NCBI GenBank assembly: GCA_016937725.1 | Contig: JAFGVZ010000127.1 | Span: forward strand, 1-10,077 | DNA from: Paracoccaceae bacterium | GTDB taxonomy: Bacteria > Pseudomonadota > Alphaproteobacteria > Rhodobacterales > Rhodobacteraceae | Length of the DNA: 10,077 nucleotides | Direction: 5' to 3' | In this document: positions 1-7,179 of the stretch, one piece after another | Layout: each line of letters starts with the position of its first letter | Position numbering within the stretch: the first letter of the stretch is position 1 | The notes under the pieces: generated by a model | Told to the model about the DNA's origin: nothing | Seen by the model: only the letters and a program-made list of their open reading frames with translations | Database searches by the model: none | Program-made: the position numbers and the translations under genes

Positions 1-264
1 ATCTTGGTTGGATTCGGCGTGATAGCCACAATTCTGCGCTTTGCCGATTACCCGCTGGCACCGCTCTTGATCGGGTTCATCCTTGGCACCATGCTAGAAG
101 ACAATTTCGCCCGCGCGATGCAGCTTTACCGGGGTTTCGGGTTTATCTTGGAGCGCCCGATGACGCTCGGCCTGCTGGTTCTGGCGGCGGTTCTGGTGCT
201 GCTGCCGAGCTTCCGCGCGTTCCGCGCCCGCAAGCGCGCCGAGGGCGTGGCCGATGGCGACTGA
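1..264 (+). CDS. tctA: Tripartite tricarboxylate transporter large permease TctA, C-terminal fragment
   Basis: This is the last 87 codons of a gene that begins before the window, in frame from base 1 to the TGA at 262-264. The segment YPLAPLLIGFILGTMLEDNF (residues 17-36 of the fragment) is the characteristic C-terminal signature of TctA (PF01970), in which the last membrane helices follow a xPLAPxxxGxxLGxxxExxxxxA pattern. A further hydrophobic helix and a basic tail (RAFRARKRAE) follow, fitting a cytoplasmic C-terminus. TctA is the roughly 500-residue, 12-TM subunit that works with TctB and a periplasmic binding protein TctC to import citrate-like di- and tricarboxylates. It overlaps the next gene by 11 bases, so the two are probably co-transcribed. 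The substrate cannot be read from this fragment. Family assignment is confident; TctB and TctC would be expected upstream, outside the window. Confidence 0.88.
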   Translation: MLVGFGVIATILRFADYPLAPLLIGFILGTMLEDNFARAMQLYRGFGFILERPMTLGLLVLAAVLVLLPSFRAFRARKRAEGVADGD

Positions 265-1450
265 CCCGCTGGCAGGCATAACGGTTCTGGACCTGACGAA
301 TGTGCTGGCCGGACCGTTTGCCTGCCATCAGCTTGCCCATCTGGGGGCCGATGTCATCAAGGTAGAGGCCGTGGGGCGCGGCGATCTGGCCCGCAACTTG
401 GGGGCGGACCCAGACCTGTCTGCGCGGAACATGGGCATCAGCTTTCTGGCGCAGAATGCGGGCAAACGCTCGCTGACGCTGAACCTGAAAGACCGGCGCG
501 GGAAAGAGGCGCTGCGCCGCCTCGTGCGCCGCGCCGATGTGCTGGTCGAAAACTTTCGCCCCGGCGTGATGGACCGGCTGGGGCTGGGATATGACGTGCT
601 GAAAGCAGAAAATCCGGCACTAATCTATTGCGCCATCTCGGGCTTCGGCCAGACCGGGCCATGGGCCGCGCGCCCGGCCTATGACCAGATCGTGCAAGGC
701 GTGTCGGGCGTCATGTCGGTGACGGGAAATGCAGACGGCACCCCCACCCGCGTCGGCTACCCGTTGGCCGATACCGTAGGCGGGCTGACCGCCGCCATGA
801 CCATTTGCGCGGCGCTCAACGCCACGCCCCGTGGCGCCTTCATCGACGTGCCGATGGTCGATGCTGTGTTGGCGACGATGGGCTGGGTCGTCTCGAACCA
901 TCTGATCGGGGGCGTCACACCAGAGCGGCAGGGGAACGAGAACCCGACCTCTGCCCCGTCTGGCGCGTTTCAATGTGCCGACGGGCTTTTGAATATTGCC
1001 GCAAACAAGGACGAGCAATGGCACTTGTTGGCCCGCCATCTGGGCCGCACAGACCTGCTGACCACCCCCGATTTCGCCACGCGCGAGGACCGCAAACGCA
1101 ACCGCCTGCGCTTGCACGCCGAATTGGAAACCGTGCTGACCACCCGCCCGGCCGAGGCTTGGGCGGATGAGTTGAACGCCATCGGCGTGCCTGCGGGTGC
1201 GGTCATGTCGGTGCCTGATATTCTGGCGCACCCGCAAGTCACCTCGCGTGACCTGCTCGCGCGGTTCATTGATACGCCGGGCGTGGACCGCCCCATCGAC
1301 GTCATGCGCATCGGCGCGCTGATCGACGGCGCGCGCCCGTCAGTTGCCTCATCACCGCCAGCCTTGGGCGCAGATAGTGACGCGATCTTGCACGATCTGG
1401 GCTATACCAGCGACGAGATCGCAACCCTGCGGGCGGAGGGCGTCACATGA
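254..1450 (+). CDS. Class III (CaiB/BaiF family) CoA-transferase
   Basis: This 398-residue protein has the usual length for family III CoA-transferases (PF02515), which move CoA from one acyl-CoA to a free carboxylic acid. The N-terminus PLAGITVLDLTNVLAGPFAC (residues 5-24), GADVIKVE (31-38), NAGKRSLTLNLKD (68-80) and VLVENFRPGVMDRLG (97-111) are family hallmarks. D173 in GYPLADTVGGL aligns by position and context with the catalytic aspartate (D169) of formyl-CoA transferase. GVPAGAVMSVPDILAHPQV (311-329) and the C-terminal LHDLGYTSDEI are also typical. The ATG at 254 lies 9 bases after a GAGG and directly precedes the conserved start of the fold. It overlaps tctA by 11 bases and the lyase gene by 4. 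Context suggests it activates the imported acid, perhaps citrate with succinyl-CoA or acetyl-CoA as donor. That is inference, since this family's substrates cannot be told from sequence. Some members are racemases, but D173 is also conserved in those. Confidence 0.92.
   Translation: MATDPLAGITVLDLTNVLAGPFACHQLAHLGADVIKVEAVGRGDLARNLGADPDLSARNMGISFLAQNAGKRSLTLNLKDRRGKEALRRLVRRADVLVENFRPGVMDRLGLGYDVLKAENPALIYCAISGFGQTGPWAARPAYDQIVQGVSGVMSVTGNADGTPTRVGYPLADTVGGLTAAMTICAALNATPRGAFIDVPMVDAVLATMGWVVSNHLIGGVTPERQGNENPTSAPSGAFQCADGLLNIAANKDEQWHLLARHLGRTDLLTTPDFATREDRKRNRLRLHAELETVLTTRPAEAWADELNAIGVPAGAVMSVPDILAHPQVTSRDLLARFIDTPGVDRPIDVMRIGALIDGARPSVASSPPALGADSDAILHDLGYTSDEIATLRAEGVT
1435..1439 (+). 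promoter_or_regulatory. Ribosome binding site GGAGG for the citryl-CoA lyase-like gene
   Basis: GGAGG sits 7 bases before the ATG at 1447, inside the last codons of the CoA-transferase gene. It is a near-perfect Shine-Dalgarno match and fixes the start at the ATGA overlap, so the two enzymes are likely made in coupled fashion. Confidence 0.7.
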
Positions 1451-2229
1451 CAGACGGCAAGGACGTGGCCGATTGGTGGCGCACCGCGATCATCGACATG
1501 GAACCGGGGCGCGTTCATCTGCGCGGCCACCCGGTGCAAGACCTGATCGGGAACATGGGCTTTGCCGAAATGATCTGGCTGATGGTCATGGGCGAGCAGA
1601 TCACAGGCCCTCGCGCCGCGCTGTTTGAAGCCGCCCTAGTCGCTGCCGTGGACCACGGCCCGCAAGCCCCCTCGATTGCCGCCGCGCGCATGGCGGCCAC
1701 CTGCGGCGTCGGGCTGCAATCGGCCATGGCAACAGGGCTAAACATGCTGGGCGATGTGCATGGCGGCGCGGGCGAGCAGGCGGTCGCGCTTTATGGGCAG
1801 GCGCTTGATGCGGGACCACAGAACCTGCCCCAAACGCTCAACACATGGCGCGCCCAACATGGCCGTTACCTGCCGGGCTTTGGCCACCGCTTTCATAAAC
1901 CCGTGGACCCGCGTGCGCCGCGCCTGCTGGGGCTGGTTGATGACGCAGCAAGCCAAAGCGCAGTTGGCGGACACTTCGCCGGCATCGCCCGCGCGATCGA
2001 GGCGCATCTGGCCCGCGAACGCGGCAACCCCGTGCCCATGAACATCGACGGAGCAACGGCGGTCATCTACGCTGAACTAGGTTGCCCGCCCCCCTTGGCG
2101 CGTGGCTTTTTCGGCCTGTCACGCAGCGTCGGGCTTCTGGCACATGCATGGGAGCAAACCCAGCAAGGCGGGCGCAACAAGGGGCCGACGCCGCCCGCTT
2201 ACAGGTGGACCTATGACCCGGACAAGTAA
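1447..2229 (+). CDS. Citryl-CoA lyase-like protein (short citrate-synthase fold)
   Basis: This 260-residue protein resembles the catalytic core of citrate synthase and the C-terminal citryl-CoA lyase domain of ATP-citrate lyase. Visible motifs are the opening RTAIIDMEPGRVHLRGHPVQ (12-31), GDVHGGAGEQ (102-111), PGFGHRFHKPVDPRAPRL (143-160), MNIDGATAVIYAELG (198-212) and SRSVGLLAHAWEQ (225-237). H105, H147 and D201 align with the citrate synthase triad H274, H320 and D375, and R156 matches the conserved DPRA arginine. It is far shorter than citrate synthase (about 370-430 residues) and matches stand-alone citryl-CoA lyases (about 260-280), which cleave citryl-CoA to oxaloacetate and acetyl-CoA. 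The start is set by GGAGG and the ATGA overlap with the CoA-transferase gene. The neighbours, a TctA permease and a CoA-transferase, support a lyase role. It could instead act on a related CoA thioester. Family is confident; substrate is inferred. Confidence 0.85.
   Translation: MTDGKDVADWWRTAIIDMEPGRVHLRGHPVQDLIGNMGFAEMIWLMVMGEQITGPRAALFEAALVAAVDHGPQAPSIAAARMAATCGVGLQSAMATGLNMLGDVHGGAGEQAVALYGQALDAGPQNLPQTLNTWRAQHGRYLPGFGHRFHKPVDPRAPRLLGLVDDAASQSAVGGHFAGIARAIEAHLARERGNPVPMNIDGATAVIYAELGCPPPLARGFFGLSRSVGLLAHAWEQTQQGGRNKGPTPPAYRWTYDPDK
2203..2208 (+). promoter_or_regulatory. Ribosome binding site AGGTGG deciding the start of the AbrB-family gene
   Basis: AGGTGG lies 4 bases before the ATG at 2213, within the 3' end of the lyase gene. 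It favours this ATG over an in-frame ATG at 2102, which would add 37 hydrophilic residues that merely read through the lyase gene in another frame. Confidence 0.55.
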
Positions 2230-3235
2230 CGCAGCCGCGCAAACGGTGCTGACGCTTGCGGCCGGTTGCGCGGGCGCAGCCCTGTTCTGGGCCATCGGCT
2301 TTCCCGCCTATGTGCTGACTGGCCCTGCGGCAGCGGTCTCTATTGTGACCCTATTGGGCCTGCCGACCCACATACCCAACTTGCTGCGGGATGCGGTATT
2401 CATTCTAATCGGCCTGTCCATAGGCAGCACGGTATCGCCCGAGGTTCTGACCACGGCACTGACTTGGCCCATCTCGTTGCTCATCCTGACCGCAACGTTG
2501 GTGGCCATCGTGATCGCGGCCCGCGCGGTTTTGGCAAAGGCTTTCGGCTACAGCCGAACCACCGCCACGCTGGCCGCCATGCCGGGGCATCTGAGTTTCG
2601 TGTTGGCGCTTTCGACCGACCTCAAGGCAGATGTGCCGCGCGTAGCACTTGTGCAAACCGTTCGGGTGCTGTTGCTGACGCTACTTGTGCCCGTCTTGAT
2701 CGTGCTTTGGGGGGTCGAGGGCACCAGCCGCTTGGCGGATGCGGGCCACATTGCGCCAACCCTTCTGTTGGTTCTGTTTCCTCTGGCGATTGCGCTTGGC
2801 CTTGGGTTCAAACACTTGCAGGTGCCTGCCCCCTTGCTGATCGGGGCGATGGTCGTGTCGGCCATCGGTCATGGCAGCGACCTGACGCCGGGAATCATGC
2901 CTCCGTTTCTGACTGTTATCGCCTTCATCTGCATGGGCTCGCTCATCGGCACGCGGTTCAGAGGTTTTGACCGCGCCAGCCTGCCCGGCGCGTTGCTGGC
3001 CGGGACCGTGACCACCCTGATCGCCTGTGCCATCGCCGCACTGGGCGCGTTGGCGGCATCCGCCCTGCTTGGGCTTCCGGCGGCGGCGTTGCTGTTGGCC
3101 TTCGCCCCCGGCGGGGTAGAGATCATGGCGGCGCTGGCCATCGAAACCGGGCTAGAGCCTGCGCTGGTCGCCGCACATCATGTGTTTCGGCTGTTTGCTT
3201 TGGGCCTGCTGATCCCGCTCTGGATACGGCGCTAG
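2213..3235 (+). CDS. AbrB family (PF05145) polytopic inner-membrane protein, putative transporter
   Basis: This 340-residue, very hydrophobic protein has about ten predicted membrane segments and belongs to the AbrB/AmoA family (PF05145). Databases often mislabel that family as ammonia monooxygenase or as an AbrB transcriptional regulator. It is built as two similar halves. PAYVLTGPAAAVSIVTLLGL (31-50) corresponds to VPAPLLIGAMVVSAIGHGSD (204-223). DAVFILIGLSIGSTV (60-74) corresponds to TVIAFICMGSLIGTRF (234-249). AAMPGHLSFVLALSTDL (121-137) corresponds to AFAPGGVEIMAALAIETGL (296-314), and each of these is followed by a V/HxxRxxxLxLLxP stretch. There is no DNA-binding domain or copper site. 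The start at 2213 is supported by AGGTGG and leaves a 17-base overlap with the lyase gene. Co-location with a tricarboxylate permease is suggestive of organic acid transport or efflux, but the function of this family is not established and the role here is a guess. Confidence 0.85.
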   Translation: MTRTSNAAAQTVLTLAAGCAGAALFWAIGFPAYVLTGPAAAVSIVTLLGLPTHIPNLLRDAVFILIGLSIGSTVSPEVLTTALTWPISLLILTATLVAIVIAARAVLAKAFGYSRTTATLAAMPGHLSFVLALSTDLKADVPRVALVQTVRVLLLTLLVPVLIVLWGVEGTSRLADAGHIAPTLLLVLFPLAIALGLGFKHLQVPAPLLIGAMVVSAIGHGSDLTPGIMPPFLTVIAFICMGSLIGTRFRGFDRASLPGALLAGTVTTLIACAIAALGALAASALLGLPAAALLLAFAPGGVEIMAALAIETGLEPALVAAHHVFRLFALGLLIPLWIRR

Positions 3236-3265
3236 ACCGCGCGGCACATAGCTACGGTCGCGCAG
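3236..3265. other. 30-base convergent intergenic gap between the two operons
   Basis: This is the only non-coding stretch in the window. It separates the stop codons of the AbrB-family gene (+) and malQ (-). ACGGTC at 3254-3259 can pair with GACCGT at 3273-3278 (6 bp, 13-base loop, running into the malQ end), and GACCG at 3235-3239 could pair with the same CGGTC instead. No T-run follows on either strand, so this is not a convincing intrinsic terminator. Termination may be Rho-dependent or the transcripts may overlap. Confidence 0.6.
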
Positions 3266-5101
3266 TCAGTGGGACCGTCCGGCCTGCGCCATGATGATTC
3301 CTGTCCGTTCCAAATCTGGGCATTCAAGCAGCTTTGACAGCGGCAGAGGTAAGCGGCGGCGCCAGTTCGGGTGCTCGAAAATCGTGCCGGGCAGGTTGAC
3401 CTGTTCCACCGCACCGGCCAGATCTTCTCCTTGAACGGCAACCAAAGTGCTGGAGCTATGCGCCAAATGGCGGTGCAGCGCGGCCAGATCGGAGCCGCCG
3501 GCCAAGGTATCAAACGCCACGACATCGGCAGCGCGGGCCGCGTGCGCGGCGGGTTCGTCGGCCAATTCGCCAAGCTGCGCACGCCAGTCGATGTCACGTC
3601 CTTTGCGCCATCCCTCCCAAGTTGGCAGGTCATGCGTGCCCCAAGAGGCGAGCGCCGCTTCGGTATAGCTTTCGGGTGGCGTGAAGCTTTGATCGCCCGC
3701 CCAGTCGCGTTCGAACATGGCCACGCGGCAGCCCATGACGCCCGCATCCGCCAGCGCGTCGCGCAACCCATCGGGAATGGTGCCAAGGTCTTCGCCAATA
3801 ACAGGGGCATTCGCGCGCGCGGCTTCTATGCGCAACACGGCCAGCAATTCGTCGCGCGGCATGGAGACATACAGACCGGGCAACCCATCGGGCAGCCAGA
3901 AGCTGCGTTCCAGCCCAAGAATATGGTCAATTCGCAACAGCCCACAAAAGCGCAACTGCGCGCGCAAGGTCTGCGCGAAGGCCGCGTAGCCCGTTGCGCG
4001 CAACATGTCGGGGCGCAAAGGGGCAAGGCCCCAGCGTTGCCCGGATGGCCCAAGCAGGTCGGGCGGCGCACCAAGACTGACACCTTGTGCGAAAGAACTG
4101 CGTTCGGCCCATGTTTCGGCCCCGAAAGGGTGCGTGCCGACCGCGATGTCCAGATACAGGCCAAAACGCATACCCGCAATCTTGGCACGCTGGTGGCTGT
4201 CTGCCAGTTGCGTTTCAGCCTGCCATTGCGCCCAAGCATGAAAACGCACGGCAGCGGCATGCTCTTGCGCGAAGCGGCGCACTTCGGGGCTGTCGGGGGT
4301 CTGGAATGCAGCGGGCCAGTCGGACCAATAAGGGCCGTAAACACCGCTTAGCGCTTGATGGATGGCGAATTCTTCCAGCGCGGCACCACCGTCACGCAGC
4401 GCCGCATCAAAGGTCGCGCTGCCGGTGAAATCGGAATACGCAGCCTGCAAGGCTGCACGTTGCGCCGGGATCGTGCGGTCATAATCAACCAAGTCGCCGC
4501 TTTCGGGCAGCGCTTGGCCCGTGTCGATATGCAATACGTTCAATCGCCGCCGATGCGACGGGGCATAGGGCGAATAATTCATCGGGTCATCGGGAAAGCC
4601 TGCATGGATCGGGTTGATGCCCAAAAAGGCCGCGCCCTGCCCGGCCAGACCTTCGGCCAGTGTGCCAAGCTGCGGGTAGCTGCCCATGCCCGCCTTTTGC
4701 CCGTCCCACAGCGCGAATAGCGGCAGCGTGACACCCCAGCGGCGGGGCGGAAGGGCCAAGTTCTGCGGTGCCGCCAAAAGGTGCACAACGCGCCCTTCTT
4801 GCGCCAAGCTATGATAGCCCATTGGCAGCGGCGGCAAGCGGCCCGTGCCCTGGATGACGTCGCCCGCTTCCAAATGCAGCACCCAAGGACCTTGGGCTCC
4901 TGCGACCGCTTCGCCCACAGGCACCACGCGCGAGGTGGCGTGCTGCAACTCTTCCGGCAGCGCAGCGGCGACATTGCCGTGGCCGAGGGCTGCCAAAACC
5001 GCCTCGCGGCTTTCCTTTGGGGCCTCCTGCATCCGCCCGGCCCCGTCGCGGTAGGTCCAGATCAGCCCTGCCGCGCGGCACGCCGCGTCAAGGGTGGTCA
5101 T
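3266..5101 (-). CDS. malQ: 4-alpha-glucanotransferase (amylomaltase, GH77)
   Basis: MalQ is a cytoplasmic GH77 enzyme that transfers maltooligosaccharide units between alpha-1,4-glucans and releases glucose. This 611-residue copy has MNYSPYAPSHRRRLNVLHID (174-193), equivalent to the family's SPYSPSSRRFLNPLYID. It also has the cofactor-free catalytic set: nucleophile D392 in LLRIDHILGLERSFWLP, acid/base E437 in VIGEDLGTIP, and stabiliser D491 in GTHDLPTWEGWRKGRDI. GAPPDLLGPSGQRWGLAPL (344-362) and PNWRRRLPLPL (578-588) complete the picture. The first 120 or so residues form the extra N-terminal region seen in proteobacterial MalQ; the protein is a little shorter than the E. coli enzyme of nearly 700 residues. 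The ATG overlaps the glgX stop by one base (TGATG), with GGAAGA at 5108-5113 as its ribosome binding site. As last gene of the glg operon it probably recycles the short maltodextrins freed by GlgX. Confidence 0.95.
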   Translation of the reverse strand: MTTLDAACRAAGLIWTYRDGAGRMQEAPKESREAVLAALGHGNVAAALPEELQHATSRVVPVGEAVAGAQGPWVLHLEAGDVIQGTGRLPPLPMGYHSLAQEGRVVHLLAAPQNLALPPRRWGVTLPLFALWDGQKAGMGSYPQLGTLAEGLAGQGAAFLGINPIHAGFPDDPMNYSPYAPSHRRRLNVLHIDTGQALPESGDLVDYDRTIPAQRAALQAAYSDFTGSATFDAALRDGGAALEEFAIHQALSGVYGPYWSDWPAAFQTPDSPEVRRFAQEHAAAVRFHAWAQWQAETQLADSHQRAKIAGMRFGLYLDIAVGTHPFGAETWAERSSFAQGVSLGAPPDLLGPSGQRWGLAPLRPDMLRATGYAAFAQTLRAQLRFCGLLRIDHILGLERSFWLPDGLPGLYVSMPRDELLAVLRIEAARANAPVIGEDLGTIPDGLRDALADAGVMGCRVAMFERDWAGDQSFTPPESYTEAALASWGTHDLPTWEGWRKGRDIDWRAQLGELADEPAAHAARAADVVAFDTLAGGSDLAALHRHLAHSSSTLVAVQGEDLAGAVEQVNLPGTIFEHPNWRRRLPLPLSKLLECPDLERTGIIMAQAGRSH

Positions 5102-7179
5102 CAGGCGTCTTCCAGAACCAGCGCCGACACCGAATGTCCGGGCACTTTCAGCTTGCCAAAGGCAATGCGCTCATTCGGGGCATCGGGCGCGTAGGAATTG
5201 ATCCGCCGGGACCATACTTTGCCATCGGGCGCAGGCGTCATGGTAACCTCTAGGTCGTCGCCACCGTTGAACACCAAGAACAGCGCATATTCCAGATCGG
5301 CATAGGACGGCGTGTCAGAAGCTGTGCGCAATTCCACGCAGACATGGCTGAGCGCGGGGTCTTCCCAATCCTCGGTCGTCATGCGGCGGCCTTCGGGGTG
5401 CCACCACAGCACATCGGCCTTGCCATCGGTGGTGCGTTCTTTGGAATGCAGGAACAACTTTTGGCGCAGGATGGGATGACGTTTGCGGAACTGGATCAAG
5501 CGGCGGGTGAAGGCCAGCATATCGGCATCTTTGTTGTGCCAGTCGATCCATGAAATGGGGCTGTCTTGGCAATAGGCGTTGTTGTTGCCCTGCTGGGTGT
5601 GGCCAATCTCATCCCCGGCAAGGATCATCGGCGTGCCTTGGCTGAGCAAGAGTGTCGCCATCAGGTTCCGCCGCCGCAGCGCACGTGCCTCTTTGATATG
5701 CGGGTCGTTGCTCGGGCCTTCCACCCCCATATTGTCCGAGAAATTCTCGGAATGGCCATCTCGGTTTTCCTCGCCATTGGCGATGTTGTTTTTCTGGCTG
5801 TAGCTGACAAGGTCCATCAGGTTAAACCCGTCATGCGCCGTGATAAAATTGACCGAACTGAACGCGCTGCGCCCCGAATGATCGAACTGGATGGCCGACC
5901 CGGTGATGCGCGCGGCAAGCTCTGGCGCGGGGCGGTGATCGCGGCGCCAGAAACGGCGCACCCCGTCGCGGAACTTGTCGTTCCATTCATGAAACGGGTG
6001 CGGGTAGGCCCCAAGCTGGTAGCCACCGGGGCCAATATCCCACGGCTCTGCAATCAGCTTCACGCGGTTCAGCACCGGGTCTTGGCGGATCGCGGCGAAA
6101 AACGCCGAGTTCGGTTGAAAGCCTGCATCATCGCGCGCCAGCGTCGAGGCAAGGTCAAAGCGGAAGCCATCGACATGCATCACCTCGACCCAGTAGCGCA
6201 GGCTGTCCATGACCATGCGCAGCACCATCGGGTGATCGAGGTTCAGCGTGTTTCCGCAGCCAGTGTCGTTGATGTAATAGCGCGGGTCGGGCGCAAGCCG
6301 GTAATAGCTGCGATTGTCGATACCCCTGAAGCACAAGGTCGGCCCCAATTCCGACCCTTCGCAGGTGTGGTTATACACCACGTCCAGAAACACCTCTATC
6401 CCGGCGGCATGAAACCGGGCGACCATGTGCTGAAACTCGTTGATCTGGCCATGCGCAAGGTAGCGCGGGTCCGGCGCGAAAAAGCCAAGCGTCTGGTAGC
6501 CCCAGTAATTGGTCAGCTTCTTTTCCACCAGCCAGCGGTCATTCAGGAAGGCTTGGACGGGCAGCAGTTCGATCGCGGTAATTCCCAGATTGACCAGATG
6601 ATCCAGCACCTTGTCAGACGCCACCCCCAAAAACGTGCCCGGATTGGGGCAACCAATGCGTTGGGTCAGACCTTTGACATGGGCCTCGTAGATCACGGTA
6701 TCGGTGGATGGAATGGCGGGCGGGCGGTCATTGCCCCAGTTGAAACTTGTATCTGCCACCACCGACTTGGGCATGAAACGCGCAGAATCGCGGGTGGAAA
6801 ACGTCAGGTCCAGCGTTTTGGCCCCGGTATTGTAACCAAAGACCGCATCCGACCAACGCAGATGCCCGGTCAATTGCTTGGCATAGGGGTCGACCAGCAG
6901 CTTGTGCGGGTTGAAGCGGTGGCCCGCCTCCGGCTCGAATGGGCCATGCACGCGGTAACCATAAAGCTGGCCGGGAAACAGCCCCGGCACGCGACCGTGC
7001 CAGACATAGCCCGTGCGTTCGGGCAAGCGCAGGCGGTGGGTTTCGCGCTGGCCGTCGGGTGTGAACAAGCACAGCTCGACCGCCGTTGCATGTTCAGAAA
7101 ACAGTGCGAAATTCACGCCATCGCCGTCGAAGGTCGCACCGATACGGTCATGGCGGCCGCGCTCGATGGTCAAGCTCAT
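5101..7179 (-). CDS. glgX: Glycogen debranching enzyme GlgX (GH13 isoamylase type)
   Basis: GlgX hydrolyses alpha-1,6 branch points of phosphorylase-trimmed glycogen, releasing short maltodextrins in the cytoplasm. The 692 residues comprise an N-terminal CBM48-like domain (about 10-100, with GVNFALFSEHATAVELCLF), a GH13 barrel and a C-terminal beta domain. The four GH13 regions are intact: DVVYNH (266-271), DGFRFDLA with nucleophile D342, LIAEPWDIG with acid/base E378, and FITAHDGFNLMD with D450. TPMILAGDEIGHTQQGNNNAYCQD (516-539) is the classic isoamylase/GlgX stretch between region IV and the C-terminal domain. Length and motifs match full-size GlgX. The ATG overlaps the glgA stop in an ATGA; AAAGGA at 7191-7196, 11 bases upstream, is a somewhat distant ribosome binding site. 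The stop overlaps the malQ start by one base. A TreX or isoamylase label is possible, but glg operon context favours GlgX. Confidence 0.96.
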   Translation of the reverse strand: MSLTIERGRHDRIGATFDGDGVNFALFSEHATAVELCLFTPDGQRETHRLRLPERTGYVWHGRVPGLFPGQLYGYRVHGPFEPEAGHRFNPHKLLVDPYAKQLTGHLRWSDAVFGYNTGAKTLDLTFSTRDSARFMPKSVVADTSFNWGNDRPPAIPSTDTVIYEAHVKGLTQRIGCPNPGTFLGVASDKVLDHLVNLGITAIELLPVQAFLNDRWLVEKKLTNYWGYQTLGFFAPDPRYLAHGQINEFQHMVARFHAAGIEVFLDVVYNHTCEGSELGPTLCFRGIDNRSYYRLAPDPRYYINDTGCGNTLNLDHPMVLRMVMDSLRYWVEVMHVDGFRFDLASTLARDDAGFQPNSAFFAAIRQDPVLNRVKLIAEPWDIGPGGYQLGAYPHPFHEWNDKFRDGVRRFWRRDHRPAPELAARITGSAIQFDHSGRSAFSSVNFITAHDGFNLMDLVSYSQKNNIANGEENRDGHSENFSDNMGVEGPSNDPHIKEARALRRRNLMATLLLSQGTPMILAGDEIGHTQQGNNNAYCQDSPISWIDWHNKDADMLAFTRRLIQFRKRHPILRQKLFLHSKERTTDGKADVLWWHPEGRRMTTEDWEDPALSHVCVELRTASDTPSYADLEYALFLVFNGGDDLEVTMTPAPDGKVWSRRINSYAPDAPNERIAFGKLKVPGHSVSALVLEDA

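Noticed and set aside
620..1237. A 205-codon open frame on the - strand inside the CoA-transferase gene
   Set aside because: It is a complement shadow of a well-conserved gene; the translation is Arg/Gly/His-rich and unrecognisable.
2102..2212. A 37-residue N-terminal extension of the AbrB-family protein
   Set aside because: It overlaps the conserved C-terminus of the lyase, is hydrophilic and unlike the family, and the ATG at 2213 has its own AGGTGG.
3371..4351. A 326-codon open frame on the + strand opposite malQ
   Set aside because: It is antisense to the conserved catalytic part of malQ, has low-complexity Arg/Gln/Ala composition and shows no family motif.
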